Below are positions 45,482 to 54,419 of a stretch of 58,321 bases of DNA, one piece after another. Positions within the stretch are counted from its first letter, which is position 1. Every line of letters begins with the position of its first letter. Under the pieces are notes generated by a model. That model was not told where the DNA came from, searched no databases, and saw nothing but the letters and a program-made list of their open reading frames with translations. The stretch lies in contig NZ_JAPPRQ010000044.1 of assembly GCF_026719745.1 (NCBI RefSeq), positions 182,889 through 241,209 on the forward strand. Direction: 5' to 3'. The position numbers and the translations under genes were made by a program. This DNA comes from Clostridium sp. ZS2-4. GTDB lineage: Bacteria > Bacillota > Clostridia > Clostridiales > Clostridiaceae.

Positions 45482-46927
45482 TTATTTTATTGCTTTCTGA
45501 ACCTTAACTTTTTTTCCCTTTATGGTAATATGTTGAAGTTGTTTCAATACAATATTTCCTTTATTATCAAGTATATCTACATAAGTGAAATTATCCTGTA
45601 CATCAATAATTCCAATATCATCTCCACTGATACCCTCAATATTAACTATTGCTCCAACAATATCTCCTGGTCTTATTTTTTTCTTCTTCCCAGCATTTAT
45701 ATGTAGTTTTGTAATTTCCTTGCTTAATTCAGCACTTTTATCTATCTTTAGCTTAGGTCTAGCCTTAAATTTCTTTTCAAAAATTTTCTTTCCCTGTTCA
45801 GCCTCTTCTTCTGAAGGAATTTCCTTCTTTGATATAGCATACCCTAAATATTCCTGAATCTCATTAAAAAATCTTGCTTCATAAGGACATACAAAAGTAA
45901 TAGCCGTCCCTGTATTACCAGCTCGCCCCGTTCTCCCTATTCTATGAACGTAACTTTCTTTCTCTACGGGTATGTCATAATTTATAACATGAGTTATATC
46001 TTCTATATGAATTCCTCTAGCTGCCACATCCGTAGCGATAAGGAACTGAAATTCTCCCCTTTTAAATCTTTGCATCGTATCTAACCTGTCCTTTTGCTCC
46101 ATTCCTCCATGCAATCCACTACAAGAATAGCCTTTATTATTCATTTTTTGAAGTAGATTATTAACTCCCTCTTTTGTACTACAGAATAAAATGCAGCTCT
46201 CTGGCCTCTCAGTATATATTATTTTATTTAGAATATTAAATTTTCTACTCTCTTCAATTTCATAATAAACTTGATCAATTTTATCTGTAGTAAGAGTTTT
46301 AAGTTCAACTTCTATCTTCTCCGGATTAATCATATATTGATTACACAATGTTTCAATTTTCTCAGGCATAGTGGCTGAAAATAACATAGTTACTCTATCA
46401 TGTGGTAATTTTTTCATTATTGCTTCAACCTGATCGATAAAACCCATATTCAGCATTTTATCTGCTTCATCTATAATTAGATACTGTATCTCTTCTAAAT
46501 CTACTGTTCCCCTATCAATGTGATCGAAAGTTCTACCTGGAGTACCAACAATAATATGTACTCTCTGCCTTAATTCTCTTACTTGAATATCCATAGGCTG
46601 TTTCCCAAAAACAGCAGTACATCTTATTCTTTTAAATCTTCCTATATTAGAAATATCCTCTTTTACTTGTACTGCCAGCTCTCTAGTTGGAGTAAGAACC
46701 AACACCTGTGGTTTTCTATTCTCTAATTCAATTTTTTCACAAACTGGAATAGCAAAAGCTGCAGTCTTTCCACTACCTGTTTGAGATTTCACTATAATGT
46801 CTTTATTCTGTAGAGCAAAAGGCATAACCCTTTCTTGAACCTCTGATGGTCTTTCATATCCTAACTTTTCTAATGCTTTAAGTATTTCTTCACTTAAACC
46901 AAAGTACTTAAAATTCGACTTATCCAT
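45482..46927 (-). CDS. dbpA: DEAD-box RNA helicase, DbpA/YxiN type
   Basis: 481 aa. Helicase core (about 1-370): Q motif region, SQTGSGKTAAF, TPTRELAVQ, DEAD, SAT, ARGIHIED and HRIGRTGRAG. The C-terminal domain (about 400-478; IRPGDIVGAIVNIEGISGDDIG) is the DbpA RNA-binding fold, which in Bacillus YxiN targets 23S rRNA hairpin 92. A role in large-subunit assembly is therefore likely. Monocistronic, 230 bases upstream of the zinc-ribbon gene. Confidence 0.93.
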   Translation of the reverse strand: MDKSNFKYFGLSEEILKALEKLGYERPSEVQERVMPFALQNKDIIVKSQTGSGKTAAFAIPVCEKIELENRKPQVLVLTPTRELAVQVKEDISNIGRFKRIRCTAVFGKQPMDIQVRELRQRVHIIVGTPGRTFDHIDRGTVDLEEIQYLIIDEADKMLNMGFIDQVEAIMKKLPHDRVTMLFSATMPEKIETLCNQYMINPEKIEVELKTLTTDKIDQVYYEIEESRKFNILNKIIYTERPESCILFCSTKEGVNNLLQKMNNKGYSCSGLHGGMEQKDRLDTMQRFKRGEFQFLIATDVAARGIHIEDITHVINYDIPVEKESYVHRIGRTGRAGNTGTAITFVCPYEARFFNEIQEYLGYAISKKEIPSEEEAEQGKKIFEKKFKARPKLKIDKSAELSKEITKLHINAGKKKKIRPGDIVGAIVNIEGISGDDIGIIDVQDNFTYVDILDNKGNIVLKQLQHITIKGKKVKVQKAIK

Positions 46928-47064
46928 ATTTTTTTAACCTCGTATATTACTATTATTTATTATTATATATAATCTGCCTAAATTAAAATAAAATTCATAA
47001 ACTATGTATAAGCTTTTCAGCTTTTTTCTGAAGATTCTTTTATAATAGCATATACAGGTATAAA

Positions 47065-48033
47065 CTAGCAATTTAAAATATAAACAGTTACAAAAATTGT
47101 TATCATAAGTGACACCATACCTATAATTCTTCTCTTTAATACAGATTTATTTGATTTTTTTGTTTTTATTTTTTCTGTAGATATATTTGGCTCAATATCA
47201 GCTTTTTTTTCATTTACTATATTTCTGCCTTTTTTGCCTTTAAACAATTCTATTATAATTTCTTTGTTTAATTCTTCAATTGAAGCATATCTATTTTTAA
47301 TATCAATTTCAAAGCACTTCTGTATTATCCTTTTTAAACTGCTATCTACATTGTTTCCATAATTATCATCTATAAGCGGCTCTAAATCCATATTTGGAAT
47401 CTTTCCCGTAGTCATAAAGTACATAACCCTGCCTATATTATATATATCTGTTTGCTTATTAGCTTGTCTTAGACCATATGGCACTGCTAAAGTACAGCCA
47501 TTAGTCCCCATATATATGTTATCCTTCTCCTCAATAGCTTTATCCATCTTTGAAATACCAAAATCAGTTAAAACAGCTTTCCCATTTGGCGTTATTATTA
47601 TATTGGACGGTTTTAAATATCTGTATTTCATGGGAAGAGCTAAATTTTGTAAATATCCTATTATATCACATATACTTGATATAATAGGAACTATATTTTT
47701 TGTTCCTATAGACTCCCTTTCTTTTACATACTCCTTTAGTGTTTTTCCCTCTATGTACTCCTGAACTATATACAGGTTATCGTCCTCATAAAGTACATCA
47801 ACTATTCTTGAAATGCCCCTATGACTTAGTTTTTTCACTTCATTAAGTTCTAATAAAAAATCCATATTTACTTTAAAATCTATATTTGTTTTAAACTCTT
47901 CGTTTACTTCCTTTATAGACCAAAGTTTTTTAAGCTCGCTATCCTTACATAAATAAACCGTTCCCATATTACCCTTTCCTAAAACTTTGATCACTTCATA
48001 TTTTTCACCTAAAATATATCTTCTATTAAGCAT
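47065..48033 (-). CDS. Ser/Thr pseudokinase, membrane-anchored (paralogue of the upstream kinase)
   Basis: 322 aa. PknB-like fold (about 12-270) and one C-terminal membrane segment (about 298-320). The glycine loop is GKGNMGTV and the ATP lysine is Lys41 (WSIKEV). DFG is kept (157-159), but the catalytic loop reads KYRYLKPSN: the HRD aspartate is Tyr139 (codon TAT; GAT in the paralogue). The APE motif of the activation segment is also lost (GCTLAVPYG for GYAAPEQYG). Catalysis is therefore unlikely. The frame is intact and the ribosome site AGAGGTGG matches the paralogue's. It probably acts as a binding or regulatory partner. Confidence 0.9.
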   Translation of the reverse strand: MLNRRYILGEKYEVIKVLGKGNMGTVYLCKDSELKKLWSIKEVNEEFKTNIDFKVNMDFLLELNEVKKLSHRGISRIVDVLYEDDNLYIVQEYIEGKTLKEYVKERESIGTKNIVPIISSICDIIGYLQNLALPMKYRYLKPSNIIITPNGKAVLTDFGISKMDKAIEEKDNIYMGTNGCTLAVPYGLRQANKQTDIYNIGRVMYFMTTGKIPNMDLEPLIDDNYGNNVDSSLKRIIQKCFEIDIKNRYASIEELNKEIIIELFKGKKGRNIVNEKKADIEPNISTEKIKTKKSNKSVLKRRIIGMVSLMITIFVTVYILNC

Positions 48034-48072
48034 ATTCCACCTCTTGTGTAAAACTTTTATATTAATTTCTCT

Positions 48073-49236
48073 TTATTTTTTCTTGCCCTTGGCCTTACCT
48101 TTTCCTTTAGACTTTTGCTGTTTTTTTTCATCACTATTCTTGTCAACTTCCTCAATAATACTTTCTTTCCTAGGTTGGTTGATAATGTGTTCTTGTACAG
48201 TTGGTATACTTTCCTCAGAATCATTAGTTAATGATTCATTTATATTATTTGATTTATTTATATTATTTGATTTGTTATCCGCTTTGGCATTTCCATAAAA
48301 AAAATGAATACCAATTAAAATAATAGCCATAAATCCTAATATACCTATGACACTGCTTCTTAAGGCAGTTTTATTTGATTTTTTCACTCCTATATTCCTT
48401 AAAGGTATATCTTGATTAATATTAGAACTACTTAAGACCCTTGTCTTTTCATACTTATCCATCTCTTCAAGTCCTATAATTTCATTGCTTAAATCTTCAA
48501 TTGAATCGTATCTATTCTCAATATGGATTTGCACACATTTCTGTATTATTTTTTTAAAATTACTATCCATATAATGATCATAATTATCATCCATAAGAGG
48601 TTCTAAACCTGTAGTTGGAACCTTTCCCGTAGCCATGAAGTACATAACCATCCCAATACTATATATATCCGTTTGTATGCAGAATTCCCCAGTTCCATAC
48701 TGTTCCGGAGCAGCATACCCCTTAGAGCCCATATATGTGGTATCCTTATTATCATGAACTTTGTACATTTTTGAAATACCAAAATCAATTAGAAAAACTT
48801 TTTCTTTTGGGGTTATCATTATATTAGATGGCTTTAAATCTCTATATATGATAGGTGGATTCAAGTTGTGCAAATAAGATATGATGTCACAAACACGTGA
48901 TATAATCTTACATATATTTTCTGTTTTCATAAAACCTTTTTCACTTACATATTCCTTTAGAGTTTGTCCCTCTATGTAATCTTGAACCATATAAAAATTA
49001 TTTTTCTCATAAAATATATCAACTATTCTAGGAATACCTGAATGTGTTAGCGTTTTTAATATATTAGGTTCTGATAAAATATCTCTGTTATTTTTAAAAT
49101 CTTTTTTTACTTCTTTTATAGCCCAAAAGTTTTCAAGTCTTATATTTTTACATAAATAAACTGTGCCCATACCTCCTCTTCCTAAAACTTTAATTACCTC
49201 ATATTTTTCATCTAGTATATGTCCACTGTTAAGCAT
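48073..49236 (-). CDS. Membrane Ser/Thr protein kinase (PknB/PrkC-like)
   Basis: 387 aa from the ATG at 49236; AGAGGTGG lies before it, and the longer frame upstream lacks a site. Active-looking kinase domain (about 12-265): GRGGMGTV, Lys41, YRDLKPSN (Asp133), DFG (151-153), GYAAPEQYG. One membrane segment (about 295-315), then an Asn/Ser-rich and finally lysine-rich tail (KGKGKAKGKKK) facing outward. No PASTA domains, unlike PrkC. Forms a tandem pair with the pseudokinase 39 bases downstream. Substrates unknown. Confidence 0.92.
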   Translation of the reverse strand: MLNSGHILDEKYEVIKVLGRGGMGTVYLCKNIRLENFWAIKEVKKDFKNNRDILSEPNILKTLTHSGIPRIVDIFYEKNNFYMVQDYIEGQTLKEYVSEKGFMKTENICKIISRVCDIISYLHNLNPPIIYRDLKPSNIMITPKEKVFLIDFGISKMYKVHDNKDTTYMGSKGYAAPEQYGTGEFCIQTDIYSIGMVMYFMATGKVPTTGLEPLMDDNYDHYMDSNFKKIIQKCVQIHIENRYDSIEDLSNEIIGLEEMDKYEKTRVLSSSNINQDIPLRNIGVKKSNKTALRSSVIGILGFMAIILIGIHFFYGNAKADNKSNNINKSNNINESLTNDSEESIPTVQEHIINQPRKESIIEEVDKNSDEKKQQKSKGKGKAKGKKK

Positions 49237-49359
49237 TATCCACCTCTTGTATAAAACTTTTGTCACATATTGCATTTATTTTATATACGTATATACTCTT
49301 AATTTTTGGGGGTATGGATAATTATAGTTAATAAAATTAATTTTCTATTCATTCCAAAA

Positions 49360-49395
49360 TACAAAAAATTGTACTGAATTTTTCAGTACAATTTT
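49360..49395 (-). terminator. Terminator of the ICMT-GH3-GGDEF operon
   Basis: 13-bp stem AAAATTGTACTGA (49365-49377 with 49383-49395), 5-base loop, TTTTTTGT on the minus strand. Confidence 0.85.
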
Positions 49396-49428
49396 TACAT
49401 TTCTATTATATTTTATTTTTAAAATTAG

Positions 49429-51948
49429 CTACTCATCATCTTCACAATTACACATCTCAATTTTTCCTTCTTCATATAACTGTATAAACAGCTGGGTAAG
49501 TTTGGTATCAAATTGAGTACCACTATGTTTTTTTAGCTCCATAATAGCTTGTTCAGGACTAAGTGCTTTACGATAGGATCTATTAGTTGTCATTGCATCA
49601 AAAGCATCTACTATACCTAAGCATCTTCCTTCTATTGGGATATTTTCCCCACTTATTCCTCTTGGGTAACCAGTTCCATCATACTTTTCATGGTGACTCA
49701 TAATAGCTGGAATAACTTTAATAAGATTAGGAATATGCTTAATGATAGTAATAGAAATATCTACATGTTTTTTCATTATCTCATATTCCTCTGGTGTCAA
49801 CCTTTCTTTCTTAGTAAGAATATTTTCTGGTATGCCTATTTTACCAATATCATGCAGTAGCCCTGCATTCTTAACAATCTCTATCTTTTCTTTATCAAAG
49901 CCAGCGGCCTTAGCTAGAGTAACGGCATATTTAGATACATTTTCTGAATGTCCATAAGTATAATGATCCTTTGCATCAATAGTAGCAGCTAAAGCATAGA
50001 CGGTAGAAAAATATGCTGAATTAATTTTCTCTTCCATTTCTGATTTATTTGCTTCGCATCTTTTATTTTCATTTTTTGAATACAGCACACTTTGATTTCT
50101 TCCTCTTCTTTTTGCAACATACATTACAGTATCAGCATATTCTAATATTACCTCAGCTTTTTCTCTATTATCTGACAAACTGGCTACCCCTGCACTAACA
50201 GTAATAAATTCATTTATCTCAGTAGAAAAAATAAAACTATTTTCTATTTCTTTACGTATTTTCTCTATAATTTCCAGTGCTTTCTCCTCTTCAATATTTG
50301 GAAAAAGTACTGCAAATTCTTCTCCACCATATCGAGCTACTAAATCTTCCTTTCTTACAGATTGTTTTATAATTTTAGCAATCTTGATTAAAGCCTTATC
50401 CCCTGCGGAATGTCCATAAATATCATTATATACTTTAAATAAATCTACATCAATCATTGCCACTGAAAACCTTTTATCTATATATTCATTATTATATTTC
50501 CCCAAGATTTCATGGAAATATCGATGATTATAAAGTTTTGTCAATCCATCTGTTATAGCCTGATGCTTCAGATTTTCATACATCTTGCCATTATCTATTA
50601 CAACTGCTGCATTATTCATCAAAGTAAATAATAAATCCATCTCCTCTTGCAAATAAGTCTCTCCATTCTTTTTTTCAGATAAGACAAGAATTCCTATTAG
50701 TTGTTCCCTTAGCTTTATAGGAACTATCAGTTCTGTTTCCATTTTATAAAGCTGCTCTTTTTCCACGCTCCAAAGTATAGTAAATAAGGGTAACCTTTCT
50801 ATTTGCTCCATAGTCAAAAGTAAATTTCCTTCCATAAACCATTTAACAATAGGATGGTTTATGCTATATTTTAATTCATCCATATATATATTATTGTCTG
50901 AACATCTAAAAAAGCTATATTCTTCCTTTCCTTTTCTTAATATCAAAGAGATTTTTTTAGGTTTTAAGCCTTGTTCTACTACTTTTAGCAAAGAATCTGT
51001 AAGTTCCTCCAAATCTAGTATATTGTTAGTAATTTTACTGAAATCTCTTAATAATACTTGATGATTTAATTTATCTTTATAAAAAAATCTATCAATGCCT
51101 TTCTGTATGGTATTTTTTACAGGCTGAAAAACAAACCCAAGCAAAACAGCTATAATCAATGCTGAAGCTATAGTACTATATCCAATAATACTGCTCATTA
51201 TTTCCTCAACTACAAAAACTGTAATAATATATAATCCGGTTAAAATCAGAGTATATAAAGAATAAGCAATTCCTTTTTTGACTATTAATTTGATTTTCAA
51301 AAACTTATACCTATAAATAGAGTATGCAATAAAAACAGCATTTATCGTGTTAGAAATAATATCAATAGGATATTTCCCTAATGATGGCAAAAGATTTAAA
51401 AGCCCTCCAACAAGAACTAACACTATACCAAAAAGTATAAGTCTTACTCTATTAAAAGGCATTTCTCCTTTCTTTACCTTATAGAGTATATTTGAAAAAG
51501 CTAATAACATATAGCCTAAACTCCAAATAGCCATTACTGATGCTACTGGTCCTAAAACATAATAAAATATATTATTAACAACATAGGCTTTTCTCATAAT
51601 CATTCCCACAAAATTACATATGATCAAAATTCCAGCAGTATAATATCCAAAGTATAATTTATTCTTTTGAGTAGTTGTCTCCGTTAAAACCAATGTAAAA
51701 TGATAAAAGATTACTGGCATGGAAATAAGGCCAACACAAAGTATTCGATTCCAAAAAAGTGGTCCTGGATAAACATTTGTCCTCATAATAAAAGAAGCAA
51801 AACTCCAAACAATCATTGCAATGATATAAAAAATATAATATTTTGCAATCTTATTTTTTTTTCTTGATCCTAATAACACCGTCAATAAGATACAATAACA
51901 AATAAAACATATAAATGGTATTATAATTAAATGTGTTGAAGAATGCAT
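49429..51948 (-). CDS. 7TM-GAF-GGDEF-HD-GYP cyclic-di-GMP signalling protein
   Basis: 839 aa from the ATG at 51948 (AGAGGTGATTTG before it; a longer frame overlaps the GH3 gene). N-terminal membrane region of about seven to eight segments (about 5-275, histidine-kinase 7TM-like), GAF-like domain (about 310-455), GGDEF domain with intact RYGGEEFAVLFP, and HD-GYP domain with LLHDIGKIG and HHEKYDGTGYP. Both synthesis and breakdown of c-di-GMP are possible. Third gene of an operon with GH3 and ICMT-like proteins, 10 bases after the GH3 stop, which suggests the receptor responds to, or controls, their product. Confidence 0.9.
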   Translation of the reverse strand: MHSSTHLIIIPFICFICYCILLTVLLGSRKKNKIAKYYIFYIIAMIVWSFASFIMRTNVYPGPLFWNRILCVGLISMPVIFYHFTLVLTETTTQKNKLYFGYYTAGILIICNFVGMIMRKAYVVNNIFYYVLGPVASVMAIWSLGYMLLAFSNILYKVKKGEMPFNRVRLILFGIVLVLVGGLLNLLPSLGKYPIDIISNTINAVFIAYSIYRYKFLKIKLIVKKGIAYSLYTLILTGLYIITVFVVEEIMSSIIGYSTIASALIIAVLLGFVFQPVKNTIQKGIDRFFYKDKLNHQVLLRDFSKITNNILDLEELTDSLLKVVEQGLKPKKISLILRKGKEEYSFFRCSDNNIYMDELKYSINHPIVKWFMEGNLLLTMEQIERLPLFTILWSVEKEQLYKMETELIVPIKLREQLIGILVLSEKKNGETYLQEEMDLLFTLMNNAAVVIDNGKMYENLKHQAITDGLTKLYNHRYFHEILGKYNNEYIDKRFSVAMIDVDLFKVYNDIYGHSAGDKALIKIAKIIKQSVRKEDLVARYGGEEFAVLFPNIEEEKALEIIEKIRKEIENSFIFSTEINEFITVSAGVASLSDNREKAEVILEYADTVMYVAKRRGRNQSVLYSKNENKRCEANKSEMEEKINSAYFSTVYALAATIDAKDHYTYGHSENVSKYAVTLAKAAGFDKEKIEIVKNAGLLHDIGKIGIPENILTKKERLTPEEYEIMKKHVDISITIIKHIPNLIKVIPAIMSHHEKYDGTGYPRGISGENIPIEGRCLGIVDAFDAMTTNRSYRKALSPEQAIMELKKHSGTQFDTKLTQLFIQLYEEGKIEMCNCEDDE

Positions 51949-51958
51949 CAAATCACCT

Positions 51959-53542
51959 CTAGTTCTTTTTGCCAATACTCATTAACATACATATACTTTG
52001 TTTATCAGGATTCATCTTTACGGGTAGTTCATTATTCTTATCCATATATTCATCAAAAGAACCTGATGGCAATACTGTAATTCTAAGGCAATCTCTTCCT
52101 AGCATAGTCTTTAAGTCTCCATAATCCAAATCAACTTGCTGCAATTTCTCATCAATTTCTCTCTTTATGTTTAAATACTCCATATCATCTTCTTTCATTT
52201 CTATGTAAATATGAAGTACTGGTTCATTATTGTCATATTCTTTGCAAGCAACCCAATCTTTTACGGAAAGCTTTGCTAAAGAAATAGCTTTATCAATTGT
52301 TGCTTTAGTAATACGAGTAAATCCCGCTAAATCAATTACATTTGATATTCTATCCACAAATCTCACCTGTGGAAGATTTATGTTATACTCTTCATTTTTT
52401 AATGATAGACATTCTATAACATCTCCCACTCTATAGCGTACAAAAGCCCCCCCTCTAAACTTTGTAATTACAATTTCATACCTTTCATTTGGCTTTATTT
52501 CATTTAAAAGTAAAGTCTTCGGAACATAATTAGTGTCTTTTAAACTTTTTAAAGAATCCTTTTCTGGAATAAATTCTAAAAAATTTACATCTGGGAAAAA
52601 TGTTAATCCGCTGTCTCCCCAAGTTTCTGTAGCCACAGTAGCAATTTCTGTACCTCCATATATTTCAACTGGTCGTTTTCCCCAATAATATTCAATTTTT
52701 TCTTTAAATGCATGTGTGTCAGTACCTGCACATAAGATTCCTTTTATATCCCATAAGTCTTTTGGTAATATAGTTTCTTTTTTAATATTCTTTTTCACAT
52801 AAACCTTCAGAAGACTATAAAGCATCTTTAAATTTTGAGGTCTAAATTTATACTTTCCTTTCTCAGAACCCTTTACAAAATCTTCTCCTATTTTCACCAG
52901 TATGCTTGAGAGTCCAAAAAATAAATCTATACCTTTGTTTGAAGCCAATTTAAAACCTACTTTATTTCTTTCTTCAAAACCAAGATACTCTGCTTCCTCT
53001 ATGGATGGCAAGTATTCAAAATCAATTTCATTTTTCAAAGCATAAGGTGCCAAACCAGTTAAATACGGCAGCGGTGCCATACCATATAGGAATTTATCAT
53101 TTTCTCTTAATGAAAAGTCTCCTGGTTTTTTACTAGTAGCAAGAATTAAACTAGCTAAAAAGGACTTGGTATGTTCCTGAATCATTTTCTCTGAATAAGG
53201 GGCTAGTTTAATTTCATGTGTTCCACCTTTCCATGTAGTTTTAATCCAATATAATGGCTTAGAAGGCAATTGGTCTTCCTTTTTGTTCAAAAGTATTTCA
53301 GCATAATCCTCATAAGTAGTTAAAGGCACACATCTTCTAAACTCATCAATAGTTGTAGGCTTTATACCTTTCCCCATAATTTTTTCACCTAATTTGCATT
53401 TGGAAAGTAATTCTATCTGCTCCATTAAAAGACTTTCCTGTATTTGCATATATTCTTCTATATTTAAATCCAAAAACCCGCAATATTTAGTCCAAATTTT
53501 ATTATATTCTTCCTTTTTTAACATTTCACTCAAATTTTTCAT
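51959..53542 (-). CDS. GH3-family adenylating acyl-acid amido synthetase-like protein
   Basis: 527 aa. Matches the GH3 superfamily (ANL-type adenylating enzymes best known in plants for joining amino acids to jasmonate or auxin). Visible: the phosphate-binding-like TTWKGGTHEIKLAPYSEKM, VEIYGGTEIATVATETW, GGAFVRYRVGDVIEC, and a C-terminal domain from about residue 420. Acid and amine substrates in bacteria are unknown. The ATG lies one base past the stop of the ICMT-like gene, so coupled translation is likely. Confidence 0.85.
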   Translation of the reverse strand: MKNLSEMLKKEEYNKIWTKYCGFLDLNIEEYMQIQESLLMEQIELLSKCKLGEKIMGKGIKPTTIDEFRRCVPLTTYEDYAEILLNKKEDQLPSKPLYWIKTTWKGGTHEIKLAPYSEKMIQEHTKSFLASLILATSKKPGDFSLRENDKFLYGMAPLPYLTGLAPYALKNEIDFEYLPSIEEAEYLGFEERNKVGFKLASNKGIDLFFGLSSILVKIGEDFVKGSEKGKYKFRPQNLKMLYSLLKVYVKKNIKKETILPKDLWDIKGILCAGTDTHAFKEKIEYYWGKRPVEIYGGTEIATVATETWGDSGLTFFPDVNFLEFIPEKDSLKSLKDTNYVPKTLLLNEIKPNERYEIVITKFRGGAFVRYRVGDVIECLSLKNEEYNINLPQVRFVDRISNVIDLAGFTRITKATIDKAISLAKLSVKDWVACKEYDNNEPVLHIYIEMKEDDMEYLNIKREIDEKLQQVDLDYGDLKTMLGRDCLRITVLPSGSFDEYMDKNNELPVKMNPDKQSICMLMSIGKKN

Positions 53543-53543
53543 T

Positions 53544-54119
53544 CTATTTAACCTCCATTATAATTAAAGTAGATATGCACCTTTTTATGCTTTCCCTAGT
53601 AGGAATGAGCATAGGAGTAGTGCCTACGTAAATTTTATACTTAGGGAATATCTTAAAAAAGAATATTTTTTCCTGTAAATAAACATAAATAATATCAGCG
53701 CTTGTCCATATTATTCCCGCATAAACCACCCAAATAGCCCCAGTCATAAAAAATGCAAAGAAAAACGATAATCCAAACCATAGTACCCCTGGATGTCTAC
53801 AAAGTGCATAGGTTCCTATATCTATAAGTTCATTACTATATTCAACTTTCCCATATGTTTTTGCAAAAGGTAACTCTATGAACAAAGAATAAATAAGTAA
53901 AAAAGTAAAAACTCCACAGAACACTCCTGATACAACTCTTAAACTTAAAGGTAACCTTATTTTTTTAGAAGTCAACATTATCATAACTGTAGAGTAAATA
54001 AAAAGTAATACTCCTGCCAATCCAAAGATTTTTTTCTTTATGCTTTTATTATTTAAAGTATAATAATCAAACATAAATAGTAATAAAAAGGATAATAATC
54101 CTGTTAAAATAAATAGCAT
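53544..54119 (-). CDS. ICMT/PEMT-like membrane methyltransferase-related protein
   Basis: 191 aa from the ATG at 54119 (GGTGAT before it). About five membrane segments. The C-terminal half shows YALCRHPGVLWFGLSF and QEKIFFFKIFPKYKIY, resembling the RHP-x-Y-x-G and E-x-F-x-x-Y pattern of isoprenylcysteine carboxyl methyltransferase and phospholipid methyltransferase families. The usual Tyr of RHPxYxG is Leu here, so activity is uncertain. First gene of the operon with GH3. It could methylate or simply carry a lipid-like substrate. Confidence 0.7.
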   Translation of the reverse strand: MLFILTGLLSFLLLFMFDYYTLNNKSIKKKIFGLAGVLLFIYSTVMIMLTSKKIRLPLSLRVVSGVFCGVFTFLLIYSLFIELPFAKTYGKVEYSNELIDIGTYALCRHPGVLWFGLSFFFAFFMTGAIWVVYAGIIWTSADIIYVYLQEKIFFFKIFPKYKIYVGTTPMLIPTRESIKRCISTLIIMEVK

Positions 54120-54347
54120 ATTGTCATCACCACTCTCCAATTTTTTATTTTTTAAAATTTTCCATTTTTTCCATTTTTTTCATTTCTTTAATTTTCTTTT
54201 TAATTATTTTAACTTTTTTTAAACTACTATAGTAAAATATTAGACATCTTTCGGCATTTTCCTTCTTTTTTATAAAAAGTTTATGAAATATTTTCCTCAT
54301 ATCATAAACATTTTCATCAATTGTAATTTATTTTATATTTTACCTAA

Positions 54348-54377
54348 ATTACAAAAGACCAGTATTTCTACTGGTCT
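54348..54377 (-). terminator. Terminator of the SNF2 gene
   Basis: 9-bp stem AGACCAGTA/TACTGGTCT (54356-54364 with 54369-54377), then TTTTGTAATTT on the minus strand. AGACCAG group. The gap 54141-54419 shows only T-rich sequence besides. Confidence 0.8.
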
Positions 54378-54419
54378 AACTAAGCTATAAAAATATCAAT
54401 ATTCTAACTTTGTAAAAAA

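Noticed and set aside
47065-48033. Pseudogene or frameshifted kinase
   Set aside because: The frame is open from a good ribosome site through the membrane segment; only catalytic positions changed, so it was called a pseudokinase.
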